Source: Anaerolineales bacterium
GTDB taxonomy: Bacteria; Chloroflexota; Anaerolineae; Anaerolineales; UBA4823
Length of the DNA: 64,000 nucleotides
Direction of reading: 5' to 3'
Assembly (NCBI GenBank): GCA_020061105.1
Contig: JAGUYW010000027.1
Location: forward strand, 32,194-96,193
The position numbers and the translations under genes are program-made. A model generated the notes under the pieces. It saw only the letters and a list, made by a program, of their open reading frames with translations. It did not search any database and had not been told where the DNA came from. Positions 19,689-29,224 of this stretch are shown here, piece after piece (position 1 is the stretch's first letter; the number at the start of each line of letters is the position of its first letter).

Positions 19689-21645
19689 ATTTCTCCTGAT
19701 GCATTTCCGGAGATCATTCCAACCCACCGGGCAGGTTTTGCGCCTGCTGCTTGGGTTGGCTGTGTTGTTTTCTGCCGGCGGGGGGAGCGCAATTGCTCAA
19801 CCCGCTGGGACGGCCCTGGTAGGCCTCAGCATCGCTGGACCTGCGGATCTGAATGTACTGGCTGCGCAAGGTTTTCGTGGGTATGGCGAAATTGTGGCCT
19901 CATCTGGAGAAACCATCGTCTTGCTCTCGGCGGACGCCAGGCAGCAGGCCTGGTTGGCTGAGCAGGGTTATGAAACCATGCTGCTCGATGGGCAGGAGAG
20001 CCCCGGTGCGTATTTTCTGCTGCAGGGTGACGCCCAACAACTACGCCTGGCTGGCGACCAAGCGCGACTGCTTTGGACGGATGGACAGCAAGCCGTGGCG
20101 CTCGCCAACCCCGACCAGGGCGAGCGTTTTGCTGACCTGGGGCTGCTCTGGCGACCTTTACGCCAGGCGCCTTTGCTGCCGGTTTCGATCGCCAGCGCTC
20201 TCGCGGCTCCGCAGGCGGTAACGCCCAGCCCATTGGTGCAGCAGATGATCTCTCAAGTCAGTTCGACCGCTTTGTATAATTATGTCGGCGGACTGAGCGG
20301 TGAATGGGCGGTAACGATCGATGGCAGCCCTTATATCCTGGCAACTCGCTATTCGCGCACCGATCAGGCTATCAAAAAGGCCACTCGCTATGTCTATGAG
20401 TACTTCCAATCGCTCAGCCTGGCGACCATGTATGATTATTACTATCTCTCTGGGGTCGAAAAGCGCAATGTGATCGCCCAACAGGTTGGTGTGGGACAAC
20501 CAGGGCGAATTTTAATGCTGACTGCCCACCTCGATTCATACTCAACTGACAGCGATCCATACACCCTGGCACCTGGCGCCGATGATAACGCCAGCGGCTC
20601 TGCGGCGCTCATGCACATCGCTTCAATTTTACGGAATTACCAGTTCGATTGCACGATCCGCTATGCGCTATTTACTGGCGAGGAGCAAGGATTGATTGGA
20701 AGTTACGCCTATGCCCAGAAAATGTACAACGCGGGAACGAATATTGCCGGGGTGCTCAACCTGGATATGATCGGCTACAACACGCCAGGCAGTTATCGCT
20801 CGCTCGAACTTCATACCCGCTTGAGCAATGCAGCAGATTTACAAATCGCGAACCTGTTCGTAGATGTCGTTTCAGCTTACCAGCTTAACCTGTACCCGTA
20901 TGTTTTGCAGGATGGCGAATCATTCAGCGATCACTCGTCATTCTGGACGTTTGGCTATCCGGCGATTCTGGCCATCGAAGATTGGGATGACCATACGCCT
21001 TATTACCACAAGAAAGGCGACCGGCTCTCTACGCTCGATATGTCGTACTATGCCGAATTCACCCGCGCCGCCCTGGCGACCCTGGCTCACATGGGCTGCC
21101 TGAGGCAAGGCCAGGTCGCCGGGCAGGTGACCGACGCCAGCAATGGTTTGCCGATCGCTAATGCCACCGTGACCGCCAGCCTGGATGGTGGAGGCAGCTG
21201 GCAGACCAGCACTTCTGGCACAGGCGCGTATGAGTTGACCTTAACGCCTGGCGTCTACAGCTTAACTAGCGCAGCGCCGTATTACCAGACGCAGACGCAC
21301 ACTGGTGTGACGGTTAGCGCCTCGTCGTCAACAACTGAAAACTTTGCGCAGACCCCCTGTACTTACTTTTCACAAGTTGATTTTTCTTTTACGCCGGTTG
21401 AACCTGGCGTTGGGCAATCCGTTCAATTTGTTGGTTCGGCGGTGGGGGTTTCGCCCCAGTTCTTGTGGAACTTCGATGACGGCAGTTATGGCAGCGGGGC
21501 GACCATCACGCATGCCTTTGCTGCCAGCCGCGCCTACAATGTGGCTATGGCGATTGCCAATGCTTGCGACATGCTCCCGATTTATCGCTATATCCTGGTA
21601 GGAATGACTGAAAAGATTTACTTCCCCCTGGTTGGGAAACCGTAA
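19663..21645 (+). CDS. Secreted M28 peptidase with carboxypeptidase-regulatory-like and PKD domains
   Basis: TAHLDSYS, APGADDNASGSAALMHIA, FTGEEQGLIGSYAYA, LNLDMIGY, HSSFWTFGYPAILAIEDWDD; C-terminal QVTDASNGLPIANATVTAS and FLWNFDDGSYGSGATITHAF (PKD). Confidence 0.9.
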   Translation: MKWLNKLYKFLLMHFRRSFQPTGQVLRLLLGLAVLFSAGGGSAIAQPAGTALVGLSIAGPADLNVLAAQGFRGYGEIVASSGETIVLLSADARQQAWLAEQGYETMLLDGQESPGAYFLLQGDAQQLRLAGDQARLLWTDGQQAVALANPDQGERFADLGLLWRPLRQAPLLPVSIASALAAPQAVTPSPLVQQMISQVSSTALYNYVGGLSGEWAVTIDGSPYILATRYSRTDQAIKKATRYVYEYFQSLSLATMYDYYYLSGVEKRNVIAQQVGVGQPGRILMLTAHLDSYSTDSDPYTLAPGADDNASGSAALMHIASILRNYQFDCTIRYALFTGEEQGLIGSYAYAQKMYNAGTNIAGVLNLDMIGYNTPGSYRSLELHTRLSNAADLQIANLFVDVVSAYQLNLYPYVLQDGESFSDHSSFWTFGYPAILAIEDWDDHTPYYHKKGDRLSTLDMSYYAEFTRAALATLAHMGCLRQGQVAGQVTDASNGLPIANATVTASLDGGGSWQTSTSGTGAYELTLTPGVYSLTSAAPYYQTQTHTGVTVSASSSTTENFAQTPCTYFSQVDFSFTPVEPGVGQSVQFVGSAVGVSPQFLWNFDDGSYGSGATITHAFAASRAYNVAMAIANACDMLPIYRYILVGMTEKIYFPLVGKP

Positions 21646-21652
21646 AAAGGGT

Positions 21653-21681
21653 TTGACAGTCCGATTAAAAAGAATTACACT
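21653..21681 (+). promoter_or_regulatory. Sigma70-type promoter for the FHA gene
   Basis: TTGACA-N17-TACACT. Confidence 0.85.
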
Positions 21682-21712
21682 ATGCCAAGCAAATGCGCGA
21701 GAGGAGGAAGAA

Positions 21713-22408
21713 ATGGCTTCACAATTCCAACTGGTAATGCGTTCTGGTCCCACGCCAGGCAAAGCCTATGATTTGTTGCAAGATGAGTTAACGATTGGGC
21801 GTGATATCAATAATGGCGTTGTCATCAACGACCCCGAGATTTCGCGGCGCCATTCCCGCTTGCGGGCGCAAGCCGGCAGCTACACAATCGAAGACCTGGG
21901 CTCTACCAACGGCACCTTTGTGAATGGGCAACGGCTGATGGGGCCGCACATGTTACGCCCTGGCGAAGTTGTCATGTTGGGAGAACATATCGGCCTGGTT
22001 TTCGAAGCGGTTTACGACCCGAGCGCCACCGTTGTCAGCAGCAGCGCCCAGGAAACCTTCCGTATACCGCAGCAAACTCCCCAAACCATGCCGGCGCCTG
22101 AACCGTATGAGACACCTTATCAAGAGCCCGCATACCAACAACCTTCTTACCAACAACCGCCCTCATATAGTGGGCAAATCCCTCAAGGGCCGCCTGACCC
22201 ATACCTGGAACAACCGGCGGTTCCTTACGCCCAGGTGGAAGAAGCTCCAGCGCCGAAGCGCAATATTCTTTTGATCGGGTGTATCTCGCTGTTGGTCTTG
22301 GGTTGTGTTTGCCTGGGCGCGTTTGCGGTTTTTGATGCTTTAGATCTATACTGCAGCGGGCCGTTTGCTGGCGTTACCGAGATGATCTTCGGCAGCGTTT
22401 GCCCTTAA
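21713..22408 (+). CDS. FHA-domain protein with Pro/Gln/Tyr-rich linker and C-terminal TM helix
   Basis: LTIGRDINNGVVINDPEISRRHSRLRAQAGSYTIEDLGSTNGTFVNGQRL; linker PYQEPAYQQPSYQQPPSY; NILLIGCISLLVLGCVCLGAFAVF. Confidence 0.92.
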   Translation: MASQFQLVMRSGPTPGKAYDLLQDELTIGRDINNGVVINDPEISRRHSRLRAQAGSYTIEDLGSTNGTFVNGQRLMGPHMLRPGEVVMLGEHIGLVFEAVYDPSATVVSSSAQETFRIPQQTPQTMPAPEPYETPYQEPAYQQPSYQQPPSYSGQIPQGPPDPYLEQPAVPYAQVEEAPAPKRNILLIGCISLLVLGCVCLGAFAVFDALDLYCSGPFAGVTEMIFGSVCP

Positions 22409-22430
22409 TTGGTTGGATAACATCTCAGAG

Positions 22431-22458
22431 GGTCGCCTGAACTTGGGCGACCTTTTTT
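22431..22458 (+). terminator. Intrinsic terminator after FHA gene
   Basis: GGTCGCC-TGAACTTG-GGCGACC followed by TTTTTT. Confidence 0.88.
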
Positions 22459-22461
22459 GTT

Positions 22462-24102
22462 TTATTTCAACGCTTCCAGGCTGTCCAGGCTGTCCAGAAT
22501 GGCATTGACCAGACTCAGCCGTTCTTGGGCGGCGGCGTAATCCCCGTTTTTAAGCGCTTGAAATGCCTCTACCAACCATGTCTCCAGGCGGATATTTTCA
22601 GGGTGCATTGGACGGCGCAGAAAGTCAGCCACAATCCCGCGCTCGCGCATCTGGATTGTATCGGGCAGCCAGGCAGTCAGAAAATAGGCCGATGGATCAA
22701 GCAGGCGCTGGTAACGTCGCAGGGTATCGAAATAGCGCACTGTTAGTAGAACATCGGCAGACTGTTCGGCGCTGACAAACTCAGCCTGTAAGGATTCGAC
22801 AAAGCGCGCCTCAAGCTGCACCAGGCTCAAGCCAAAGTGATCTTGCAAGGCGCGCTCCAGGGCGCGTTGCTGGTAGCCGGCGGCAGTCTGCTCTTCAGGG
22901 TTGTCGGGTTGGGGTCGGATATCTCGATAAAACTCAAAGTATGCCTGCCAGCCCCAGGTGTCCAGCATGTATTCGATTAATGCGGCAGCCTGTAAATAGC
23001 CGATCTCATGTTGGACAAAATAGAAATTATCGATCATCGAAGAGAGCGGGATATACCATCCCAGCCCGCAGGTTGGCTGGTCGTCTGGCAAATGCACCAG
23101 CGTCTCATCTAGCGGGATGCAGCCTTCTTGGGGAGGCAGCAACGCTGCGGCGCGCTGTGTGAGTGCTTCGGGTTTGAAATGCCCACCGCTCAGGTAGACT
23201 GCCAGGCCTTCCACCAGAATCGAAGGGCGCAGTTCGCCCCCTAAACGGGCATCCAGGATGTGAACAATCTCATGATGGGCGACCATGTCAATGGTGTCGC
23301 CGGCGTAATTGCGGTCCAGGTACGATAGGGCGATCTCCTTGCCAGCAAATCCGCCGTGTCCCAAGACCCGCGGCATGAGAACAACGGAAACCGGCTCTTG
23401 CAACTGGATTCCCATACGTTGGATAGCCAAATCAGTCTGCTCATCCAGTATCGCCAGCAGTGTCGCCAAATCGCGCTCGGCTTCTGTGCCTGTGATGTAA
23501 TAAACCAGGCAGCATTCGCTCTCCGCCGCTGCCCAGGTCGCTTGCGGCTCAGGGGGCGGAACCGCCTCGGATGGATAGAGCGTAACGGTCTGCGTCCAGG
23601 TAAGTTCATCTGGGTAGACGGAGAAAACAACCGTGTGTTCTCCATGAACCAGGCCAGTGGTGTTCCAACCCCACATCAAAGTGGCCTGAGGGCGCCCGCC
23701 AATTCCAAATGGACCGAAATCGATTTGATATTTTTTCTCAGACGCTTCAACCGATTGAAAAGCGATTTCCACGCTTTGACCAGGGCGGAAATTATCTGCT
23801 GCGATCAATACTTCAAAACTGATCCGGTCGCCAACATACAACGGCCCATCGGGGTGCAAGCGCACTTCGAAGGCGCCGCTTGAGAGGGGAGACAGGCTGG
23901 GCGCCGTGGGGCGAAGTCCGGCAGCGGCAGTTGGCGGGGTGGTGCGAGTAGGAGGAATGCCGACCGTCCAGGTAGGAACGACTGCGCTCATATCTGTGGG
24001 CAGCGCTTGCGAGGCAGGGGGTTGGGTAAAATTTTCCAGCGCCAGGGCGCGGCAGGCCAATCCCAGTAAAACGAAGGGAATCAGGTAACGCCAAATTCGC
24101 AT
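22462..24102 (-). CDS. Predicted secreted/lipoprotein gluzincin-like metallopeptidase
   Basis: Signal peptide with possible lipobox (LLGLAC); MVAHHEIVHILDARLGG (HExxH) and downstream LVEGLAVYLSGG (candidate third-ligand Glu). Confidence 0.7.
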   Translation of the reverse strand: MRIWRYLIPFVLLGLACRALALENFTQPPASQALPTDMSAVVPTWTVGIPPTRTTPPTAAAGLRPTAPSLSPLSSGAFEVRLHPDGPLYVGDRISFEVLIAADNFRPGQSVEIAFQSVEASEKKYQIDFGPFGIGGRPQATLMWGWNTTGLVHGEHTVVFSVYPDELTWTQTVTLYPSEAVPPPEPQATWAAAESECCLVYYITGTEAERDLATLLAILDEQTDLAIQRMGIQLQEPVSVVLMPRVLGHGGFAGKEIALSYLDRNYAGDTIDMVAHHEIVHILDARLGGELRPSILVEGLAVYLSGGHFKPEALTQRAAALLPPQEGCIPLDETLVHLPDDQPTCGLGWYIPLSSMIDNFYFVQHEIGYLQAAALIEYMLDTWGWQAYFEFYRDIRPQPDNPEEQTAAGYQQRALERALQDHFGLSLVQLEARFVESLQAEFVSAEQSADVLLTVRYFDTLRRYQRLLDPSAYFLTAWLPDTIQMRERGIVADFLRRPMHPENIRLETWLVEAFQALKNGDYAAAQERLSLVNAILDSLDSLEALK

Positions 24103-24235
24103 GGCGCTGATTATAGCATGGCGGCCCTGCTCAACGTATGTAACCTGGCATTTGATCGCCTGGAATTCCGGAGTGGTAAAATTGAAGCGTTGGCGAAAAT
24201 CTGTTGTTTATTTATTTCTGTTTCTTGGAGGTTGT

Positions 24236-25318
24236 ATGTCTGTTCCTTCGCGAATGTTTGTCCCCGGTCCGGTTGATGTCGATCCACAAGTTCTGCAAGC
24301 TCAGACGCAGGCGATGCTGCCGCATCGCAGTAAAGAGTTCGAGGCGATTTTCCAAAGCGCTTCAGAAAAAGCACGCCAGCTTTTCTATACAGAAAGCCGG
24401 GTTTTTCTTTTCACGGCTTCGGGCACTGGCTTGCACGAAGCCGCAGTGCGCAACCTGGCGAAAGAAAGCGTGCTATCGTGCGTCAACGGCGCTTTTGCTC
24501 AACGCTGGTATGACGTGGCGCTTGCCAATGGCAAACGGGTGGATATGCTGGAAACTGCCTGGGACCAGCCGATAACGCCACAAGCGGTCAGCGAGGCATT
24601 ACAGCGCAAGCCATACGAAATCATTACCGTGGTTCACAACGAGACCTCGACAGGCTTGCAAAACCCGGTGCAAGAAATCGCTGCGGCTGTACGGGCGACC
24701 AGCCCTAACACCCTGATCTGCGTTGACGCAGTTTCTTCCTTAGGCGGGGCAAAAATCGAGATGGATGCCTGGGGGATCGATTTTTTGTTGACCTCTTCCC
24801 AGAAATGCCTGGCGCTCCCACCGGGGCTGGCGCTGTGCGGCGTATCGGACCGGGCGATGGCTAATGCAGAGAGCGTGCCGGGGCGCGGTTGGTACTTTGA
24901 CCTGCTGCGGATGGAAAAACACCGTCTGAAAGATTCGACTCCGGCGACCCCGGCTCTATCGCTGATTTATGCCCTGGATGTACAGCTTGACCGCATCCTG
25001 GCGGAAGGGTTAGAGGCGCGCTTTGCGCGTTACAGCGCCATGGCGGAAAGGGTGCATGCATGGGCTGCCGGGCGCGGCCTGGGCTTATTCGCTCCTGAGG
25101 GCTACCGGTCGCAGACGGTCACGACGTTGCTTTCCACCCCGCAGCTGAACGCCCCGGCGGCAAATAAATTCTTGCTGCCGCGCGGGATGCGGATTGCCGG
25201 GGGATATGGCGCGATCAAGGAAAAAACTTTTCGCATTGCCCACATGGGCGAGATTGCCATGCCAGATATCGAGCGCTTGTTGAGCGCCCTGGACGAATAT
25301 CTGGAGGCGCAGGCTTAA
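24236..25318 (+). CDS. Class V aminotransferase (alanine-glyoxylate/serine-pyruvate type)
   Basis: MFVPGPVDVDPQVLQAQTQAMLPHRSKEFEAIF; VHNETSTGLQNPVQEIA; CVDAVSSLGGAKIEMDAWGIDFLLTSSQKCLALPPGLAL. Confidence 0.92.
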   Translation: MSVPSRMFVPGPVDVDPQVLQAQTQAMLPHRSKEFEAIFQSASEKARQLFYTESRVFLFTASGTGLHEAAVRNLAKESVLSCVNGAFAQRWYDVALANGKRVDMLETAWDQPITPQAVSEALQRKPYEIITVVHNETSTGLQNPVQEIAAAVRATSPNTLICVDAVSSLGGAKIEMDAWGIDFLLTSSQKCLALPPGLALCGVSDRAMANAESVPGRGWYFDLLRMEKHRLKDSTPATPALSLIYALDVQLDRILAEGLEARFARYSAMAERVHAWAAGRGLGLFAPEGYRSQTVTTLLSTPQLNAPAANKFLLPRGMRIAGGYGAIKEKTFRIAHMGEIAMPDIERLLSALDEYLEAQA

Positions 25319-25333
25319 CGAGAGGTCCGGTAC

Positions 25334-26584
25334 GTGGCATTTGCTTCGCAAGCTCTGATTTTACGCACCCAGGCGCTGGCCTATGGCGGCGCCGCGATTG
25401 GCCGCTTGCCGGATGGCCGAGCGGTATTTACGCCTTTCTGCCTGGCAGGTGAAACCGTGCGCGTGCAGGTGGTGGAGGAGAAACGCGGCTACGCTCGGGC
25501 CGAGTTGTTGGAAGTGCTCGAGTCTTCGCCGCAACGGGTGGCGCCGCGCTGCGGGCACTTTATGGAATGCGGCGGCTGTCATTACCAGCAGATCGCATAT
25601 TCCGAGCAGTTGGCAGCCAAAGCCGCTATTCTTGCTGACCAACTGGAACGTATTGGTGGAATCACCAGCCCTTTGCCTGAGCCAACACTGCCATCGATGG
25701 CGCCATACAATTACCGCAATCACGTCCAGTTTCACCTTGACCCGCACGGCAAACTCGGCTACCGGCGCTCCAATTCTGATCAAACGCTGGCAATCCGTGA
25801 ATGCCATTTGCCTGAAGAAGGACTCAACACGCTCTGGCCTCAACTAGACTTCGAAGCTATGCCGGAAATCGAACGGGTGGGCTTGCGCAGCGGCGCTGGC
25901 GATGATTGGCAGATCATCCTGGAAAGTGCGGCCTCGCAGCCGCCCGAGTTTACCGTCGAGGGGCTGCCGCTTTCTGCCGTGCACCTCAGCCCGGGGGGAA
26001 CGGTGGTGCTGGCTGGCAGCGAAGCCGTCACCATGCAAATCAAAGGGCGTTTCTTTCAGGTCTCGGCAGCCTCCTTCTTCCAGACGAATACTGCTATGGC
26101 AGAGAGCATGGTGCAGCACATCCTGGATACGCTTCCAAAGTATGCTGCGTTCACTCCGCATACCACACTGCTCGATTGTTATTGCGGCGTTGGCCTCTTC
26201 AGCGCTTTCCTGGCGCCGCATGTCGGGCGTTTAATTGGCATCGAGAGCGCTCCCAGCGCATGCGAAGATTTTTCCGCCAACCTGGACGAGTTCGATCATG
26301 TTGAGTTGTACCAATCCAGCGCAGATATTGCCTTGCCGAATTTGCCCGTCCGTCCGGAGATTGTATTGGTCGACCCGCCGCGGGCTGGCCTGGAACGGCA
26401 GGCGTTGGATGGTTTGCTGGCTTTAGCCCCGCAAGTTTTGGTTTATATCTCGTGCGATCCGGCAACCCTGGGTCGTGATGCTCGCCGCCTGGTTGCTGGC
26501 GGGTATCGCTTGCGACAGATTACGCCGGTCGATTTATTTCCGCAAACCTACCATATAGAAAGTATCAGTTTTTGGAGCAAATAG
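25334..26584 (+). CDS. TrmA/RlmD-family RNA (uracil-5-)-methyltransferase
   Basis: TRAM-like N-terminus, Fe-S Cys cluster (RCGHFMECGGCHYQQIAY), FFQTNTAMAE, LLDCYCGVGLFS, VLVDPPRAGLERQAL, YISCDPATLGRDARRL. Confidence 0.93.
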   Translation: MAFASQALILRTQALAYGGAAIGRLPDGRAVFTPFCLAGETVRVQVVEEKRGYARAELLEVLESSPQRVAPRCGHFMECGGCHYQQIAYSEQLAAKAAILADQLERIGGITSPLPEPTLPSMAPYNYRNHVQFHLDPHGKLGYRRSNSDQTLAIRECHLPEEGLNTLWPQLDFEAMPEIERVGLRSGAGDDWQIILESAASQPPEFTVEGLPLSAVHLSPGGTVVLAGSEAVTMQIKGRFFQVSAASFFQTNTAMAESMVQHILDTLPKYAAFTPHTTLLDCYCGVGLFSAFLAPHVGRLIGIESAPSACEDFSANLDEFDHVELYQSSADIALPNLPVRPEIVLVDPPRAGLERQALDGLLALAPQVLVYISCDPATLGRDARRLVAGGYRLRQITPVDLFPQTYHIESISFWSK

Positions 26585-26629
26585 ATCAAACAGCCGGCGT
26601 AGCTTTGCGCTGGCCAAGATGGTTGGCTT

Positions 26630-27010
26630 ATGGATGAAAGATACCTGGCTACGTTCAAGCACATTTCCCGGCGCATTCTTGGGGTTAGCGCGGTTCTATT
26701 GGTTGCGGCGATTGCCTTTTGGTTGATCAGGCGTCCCTGGACAGGCCAGGCGTTTGGCAACGCCCTTTCGATCGCCGGTTTTCTCAGCATTGCTCTGGGT
26801 TGCCTCAGCCTGGCTGGAAAATGGGAATTTTCACGCCCCAAGCGCCTGACAAAAAATGATCCGCTTCACCAGGCCAGCCCGCTGGCGCGCTTTTTTTACC
26901 GTTGCCTGGATTTTATTGAGGCGAACCTGGTGATGACCACCTTGACGCTTGCAGGTATATTTACCCTGGCAATTGGAGAAATCCTGGCCAGGCTTTTGGC
27001 GGTAGAATAA
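26630..27010 (+). CDS. Small multi-TM membrane protein of unknown function
   Basis: Intact 126-aa ORF, three hydrophobic segments, ends 6 nt before a convergent gene. Confidence 0.65.
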   Translation: MDERYLATFKHISRRILGVSAVLLVAAIAFWLIRRPWTGQAFGNALSIAGFLSIALGCLSLAGKWEFSRPKRLTKNDPLHQASPLARFFYRCLDFIEANLVMTTLTLAGIFTLAIGEILARLLAVE

Positions 27011-27016
27011 ACTCCA

Positions 27017-27946
27017 TTATTCCGCCGAGCCGGCGGCTTGCTTTTTTGCGACAGGCCGCCGCCTTTGGATCTGGATCGCCAGCACGCCCAGCCCGGCAAT
27101 CAGAATGCCAAGCCATTGCTGCATGGTTAACGCTTCTCCTAAAAAGATCCATGCCAATAAAGGAATTTGTATCAGCATGGTGTTGTTGATAATGCTTGAT
27201 TCAGTCGCCGATAGTGTGCGCAGGGTATGATTCCATAACGAGAACGCAAAAGCGGTGTTTACCAGCGCCAACCAACCGATAATCAGCCAATGTTTCCAAC
27301 TCAGAGGGGGTAACCCTTGCGCCAAAATCCCTACCAACAAGAGAAGGGCAGCCCCGACGCCCATGCTAACCGTAGTCACGAGTACTACTGGAATGCCAGT
27401 ACGGGAATTGGTGTAGCGCCCTAAGACTGCAGAACCGGCATTAGCGATCACTCCAAGCGCCACAATGCTTAACCCGATCATTTGACCAGCCGGTATTAGT
27501 ACTGGGAAAAAATACAATATCGAGCCCGTGATCGACAGGATTACTCCAAGCCAATCCTGCAGACGCGGCGCTTCTTTGAGCCATGCCAGACTCATTCCTG
27601 CGACAAAAATTGAGGTGAAATTGAGCAGTAAACTTACCGTGGCAGAAGGTAAATATGACAGGCCGATGTAGATGGCGCCTTGTACGATGGCGTAATATAC
27701 CAGCCCAAGCACAATCAGCAGGCCCCATTGTGGACGCTTTAGAGAGCCCAGCGCGGCGCGCTGCCTGGGCTGCAGGGCAAAGGGTAGTAAACAAATAAAT
27801 GCCAGGCCGTAGCGCAGTCCAGAAAACGTCAGGGCGGGGATGTCGACCAACCCGATTTTGATGAGCACCCAGGAAGTAGACCAAAGGAATGTAACGAACA
27901 ACGCCTGGAGCATCGCGCCGGCGCGTTGAGAAAGGCGGTTGGGCAT
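27017..27946 (-). CDS. EamA/DMT-superfamily transporter
   Basis: Ten-TM pattern; ALFVTFLWSTSWVLIKIGLVDIPALTFSGLRYGLAFICLLP; second repeat ending SIINNTMLIQIPLLAWIFLGEALTMQQWLGILIAGLGV. Confidence 0.9.
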   Translation of the reverse strand: MPNRLSQRAGAMLQALFVTFLWSTSWVLIKIGLVDIPALTFSGLRYGLAFICLLPFALQPRQRAALGSLKRPQWGLLIVLGLVYYAIVQGAIYIGLSYLPSATVSLLLNFTSIFVAGMSLAWLKEAPRLQDWLGVILSITGSILYFFPVLIPAGQMIGLSIVALGVIANAGSAVLGRYTNSRTGIPVVLVTTVSMGVGAALLLLVGILAQGLPPLSWKHWLIIGWLALVNTAFAFSLWNHTLRTLSATESSIINNTMLIQIPLLAWIFLGEALTMQQWLGILIAGLGVLAIQIQRRRPVAKKQAAGSAE

Positions 27947-28053
27947 GCTGGTATTTTACCTGGGAAATGTTTTACCAGCAGACGAGTATCTGTCTTATAA
28001 TATATCGCAGGAACAAACGGTGTAAGAATCCAAAACAAGGAATTTATATTCAT

Positions 28054-29220
28054 ATGGCAAAGGTTTCTACTCTTTCGAATACATTCAATACGATCAAGGA
28101 AGTCGACTTGCGCCCGCTACGACAGCAAGCACTCAATGGCGTGCGTATGAGCATCGTTGGCGCGCCTGGGTCTGGACGCTCGACGTTAGCTGCCCAACTG
28201 CGCCGCGACCCAGCCCGACCGGAGAACCAGACTGATAGCCCGGTGTTAATTCTCGACCTGGAGCAAGCGGCGCAGGCCTCCGGCGCCGATCTGATTATCC
28301 TGGTGGTCGATCATCGCAAACTTGATACGACGCTGGAGCAAGGCCTGGCACAGCAGTGGGCCAACGCCAACCAGCGCGTTCTTATCTTGCTGAATGAATT
28401 CGAAGAACCGCAAGGCAGTAAATCGATGATCGCCTGGTCGAATTGGAGCCGCCGGCGGGTGGTGCTCGGCTCGGTGTTGGATGAACATTTTCTGACGAAT
28501 CGTTTTGCGGGGGTGGTGATCGATTTGCTGCCCAACCATGTGCTTGGGCTGGGACGCGCTTTCCCGCTCTTTCGGGTCGCCGTAGCCCATTATTTAATCA
28601 ACGATACAAGCCTGTCGAATGCAGCCTATTCTATAAGCACTGGGTTGGCTGAAATTGTGCCGATTTTTGATATCCCGTTGAACGTTGCCGATATGGTCGT
28701 GCTTACCAAGACTCAGGCTTACCTGGTGTATAAACTCGGCCTGGCGTTTGGTTTTTCGACTCAATGGCAGGATTATGTGGCTGAGTTTAGCAGTGTGCTG
28801 GGCGCCGGCTTCCTTTGGCGGCAAATTGCTCGCAGCCTGGTGGGTTTGATCCCGGTATACGGAATTATCCCCAAAGTGGCTGTGGCATATTCCGGCACCT
28901 ATGTGGTTGGGCACGCTGTATTGCAGTGGTACATAACCGGACGGCATATCTCGACCCGCCAGATGCGCGAATTATATCGCCAGGCCTTCCTGCGCGGCAA
29001 GGCTGTTGGCGCCAGACTGCTCGAAAAAGTGCCACGGCCGCATTTACCGAAGGTGAAGCTGCCGCGTCTGCCCAGGCGCGCCGCTCAGAAAGATGCGCTG
29101 CCGGCATTGCCTTCACAGAGCGCGGCCATTAAAGCCTGCCCGCAGTGCGCCAAAGAAAGCGCCGCGGATGCCGCCTTTTGCCAGTACTGCGCCCATCCAA
29201 TGGATAGTCCAGAAAGTTAA
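28054..29220 (+). CDS. Degenerate P-loop (Walker A Lys->Arg) protein with DUF697-like membrane domain and C-terminal zinc ribbon
   Basis: IVGAPGSGRSTLAAQL; ADLIILVVDHR; hydrophobic AEIVPIFDIPLNVADMVVLTKTQAYLVYKLGLAFG...; C-terminal CPQCAKESAADAAFCQYCAHPM. Confidence 0.75.
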   Translation: MAKVSTLSNTFNTIKEVDLRPLRQQALNGVRMSIVGAPGSGRSTLAAQLRRDPARPENQTDSPVLILDLEQAAQASGADLIILVVDHRKLDTTLEQGLAQQWANANQRVLILLNEFEEPQGSKSMIAWSNWSRRRVVLGSVLDEHFLTNRFAGVVIDLLPNHVLGLGRAFPLFRVAVAHYLINDTSLSNAAYSISTGLAEIVPIFDIPLNVADMVVLTKTQAYLVYKLGLAFGFSTQWQDYVAEFSSVLGAGFLWRQIARSLVGLIPVYGIIPKVAVAYSGTYVVGHAVLQWYITGRHISTRQMRELYRQAFLRGKAVGARLLEKVPRPHLPKVKLPRLPRRAAQKDALPALPSQSAAIKACPQCAKESAADAAFCQYCAHPMDSPES

Positions 29221-29224
29221 TCGA

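Noticed and set aside
22120-22175. Short tandem repeat TACCAACAACC in the FHA gene as a phase-variable repeat
   Set aside because: Only two copies, in frame; encodes YQQP linker units.
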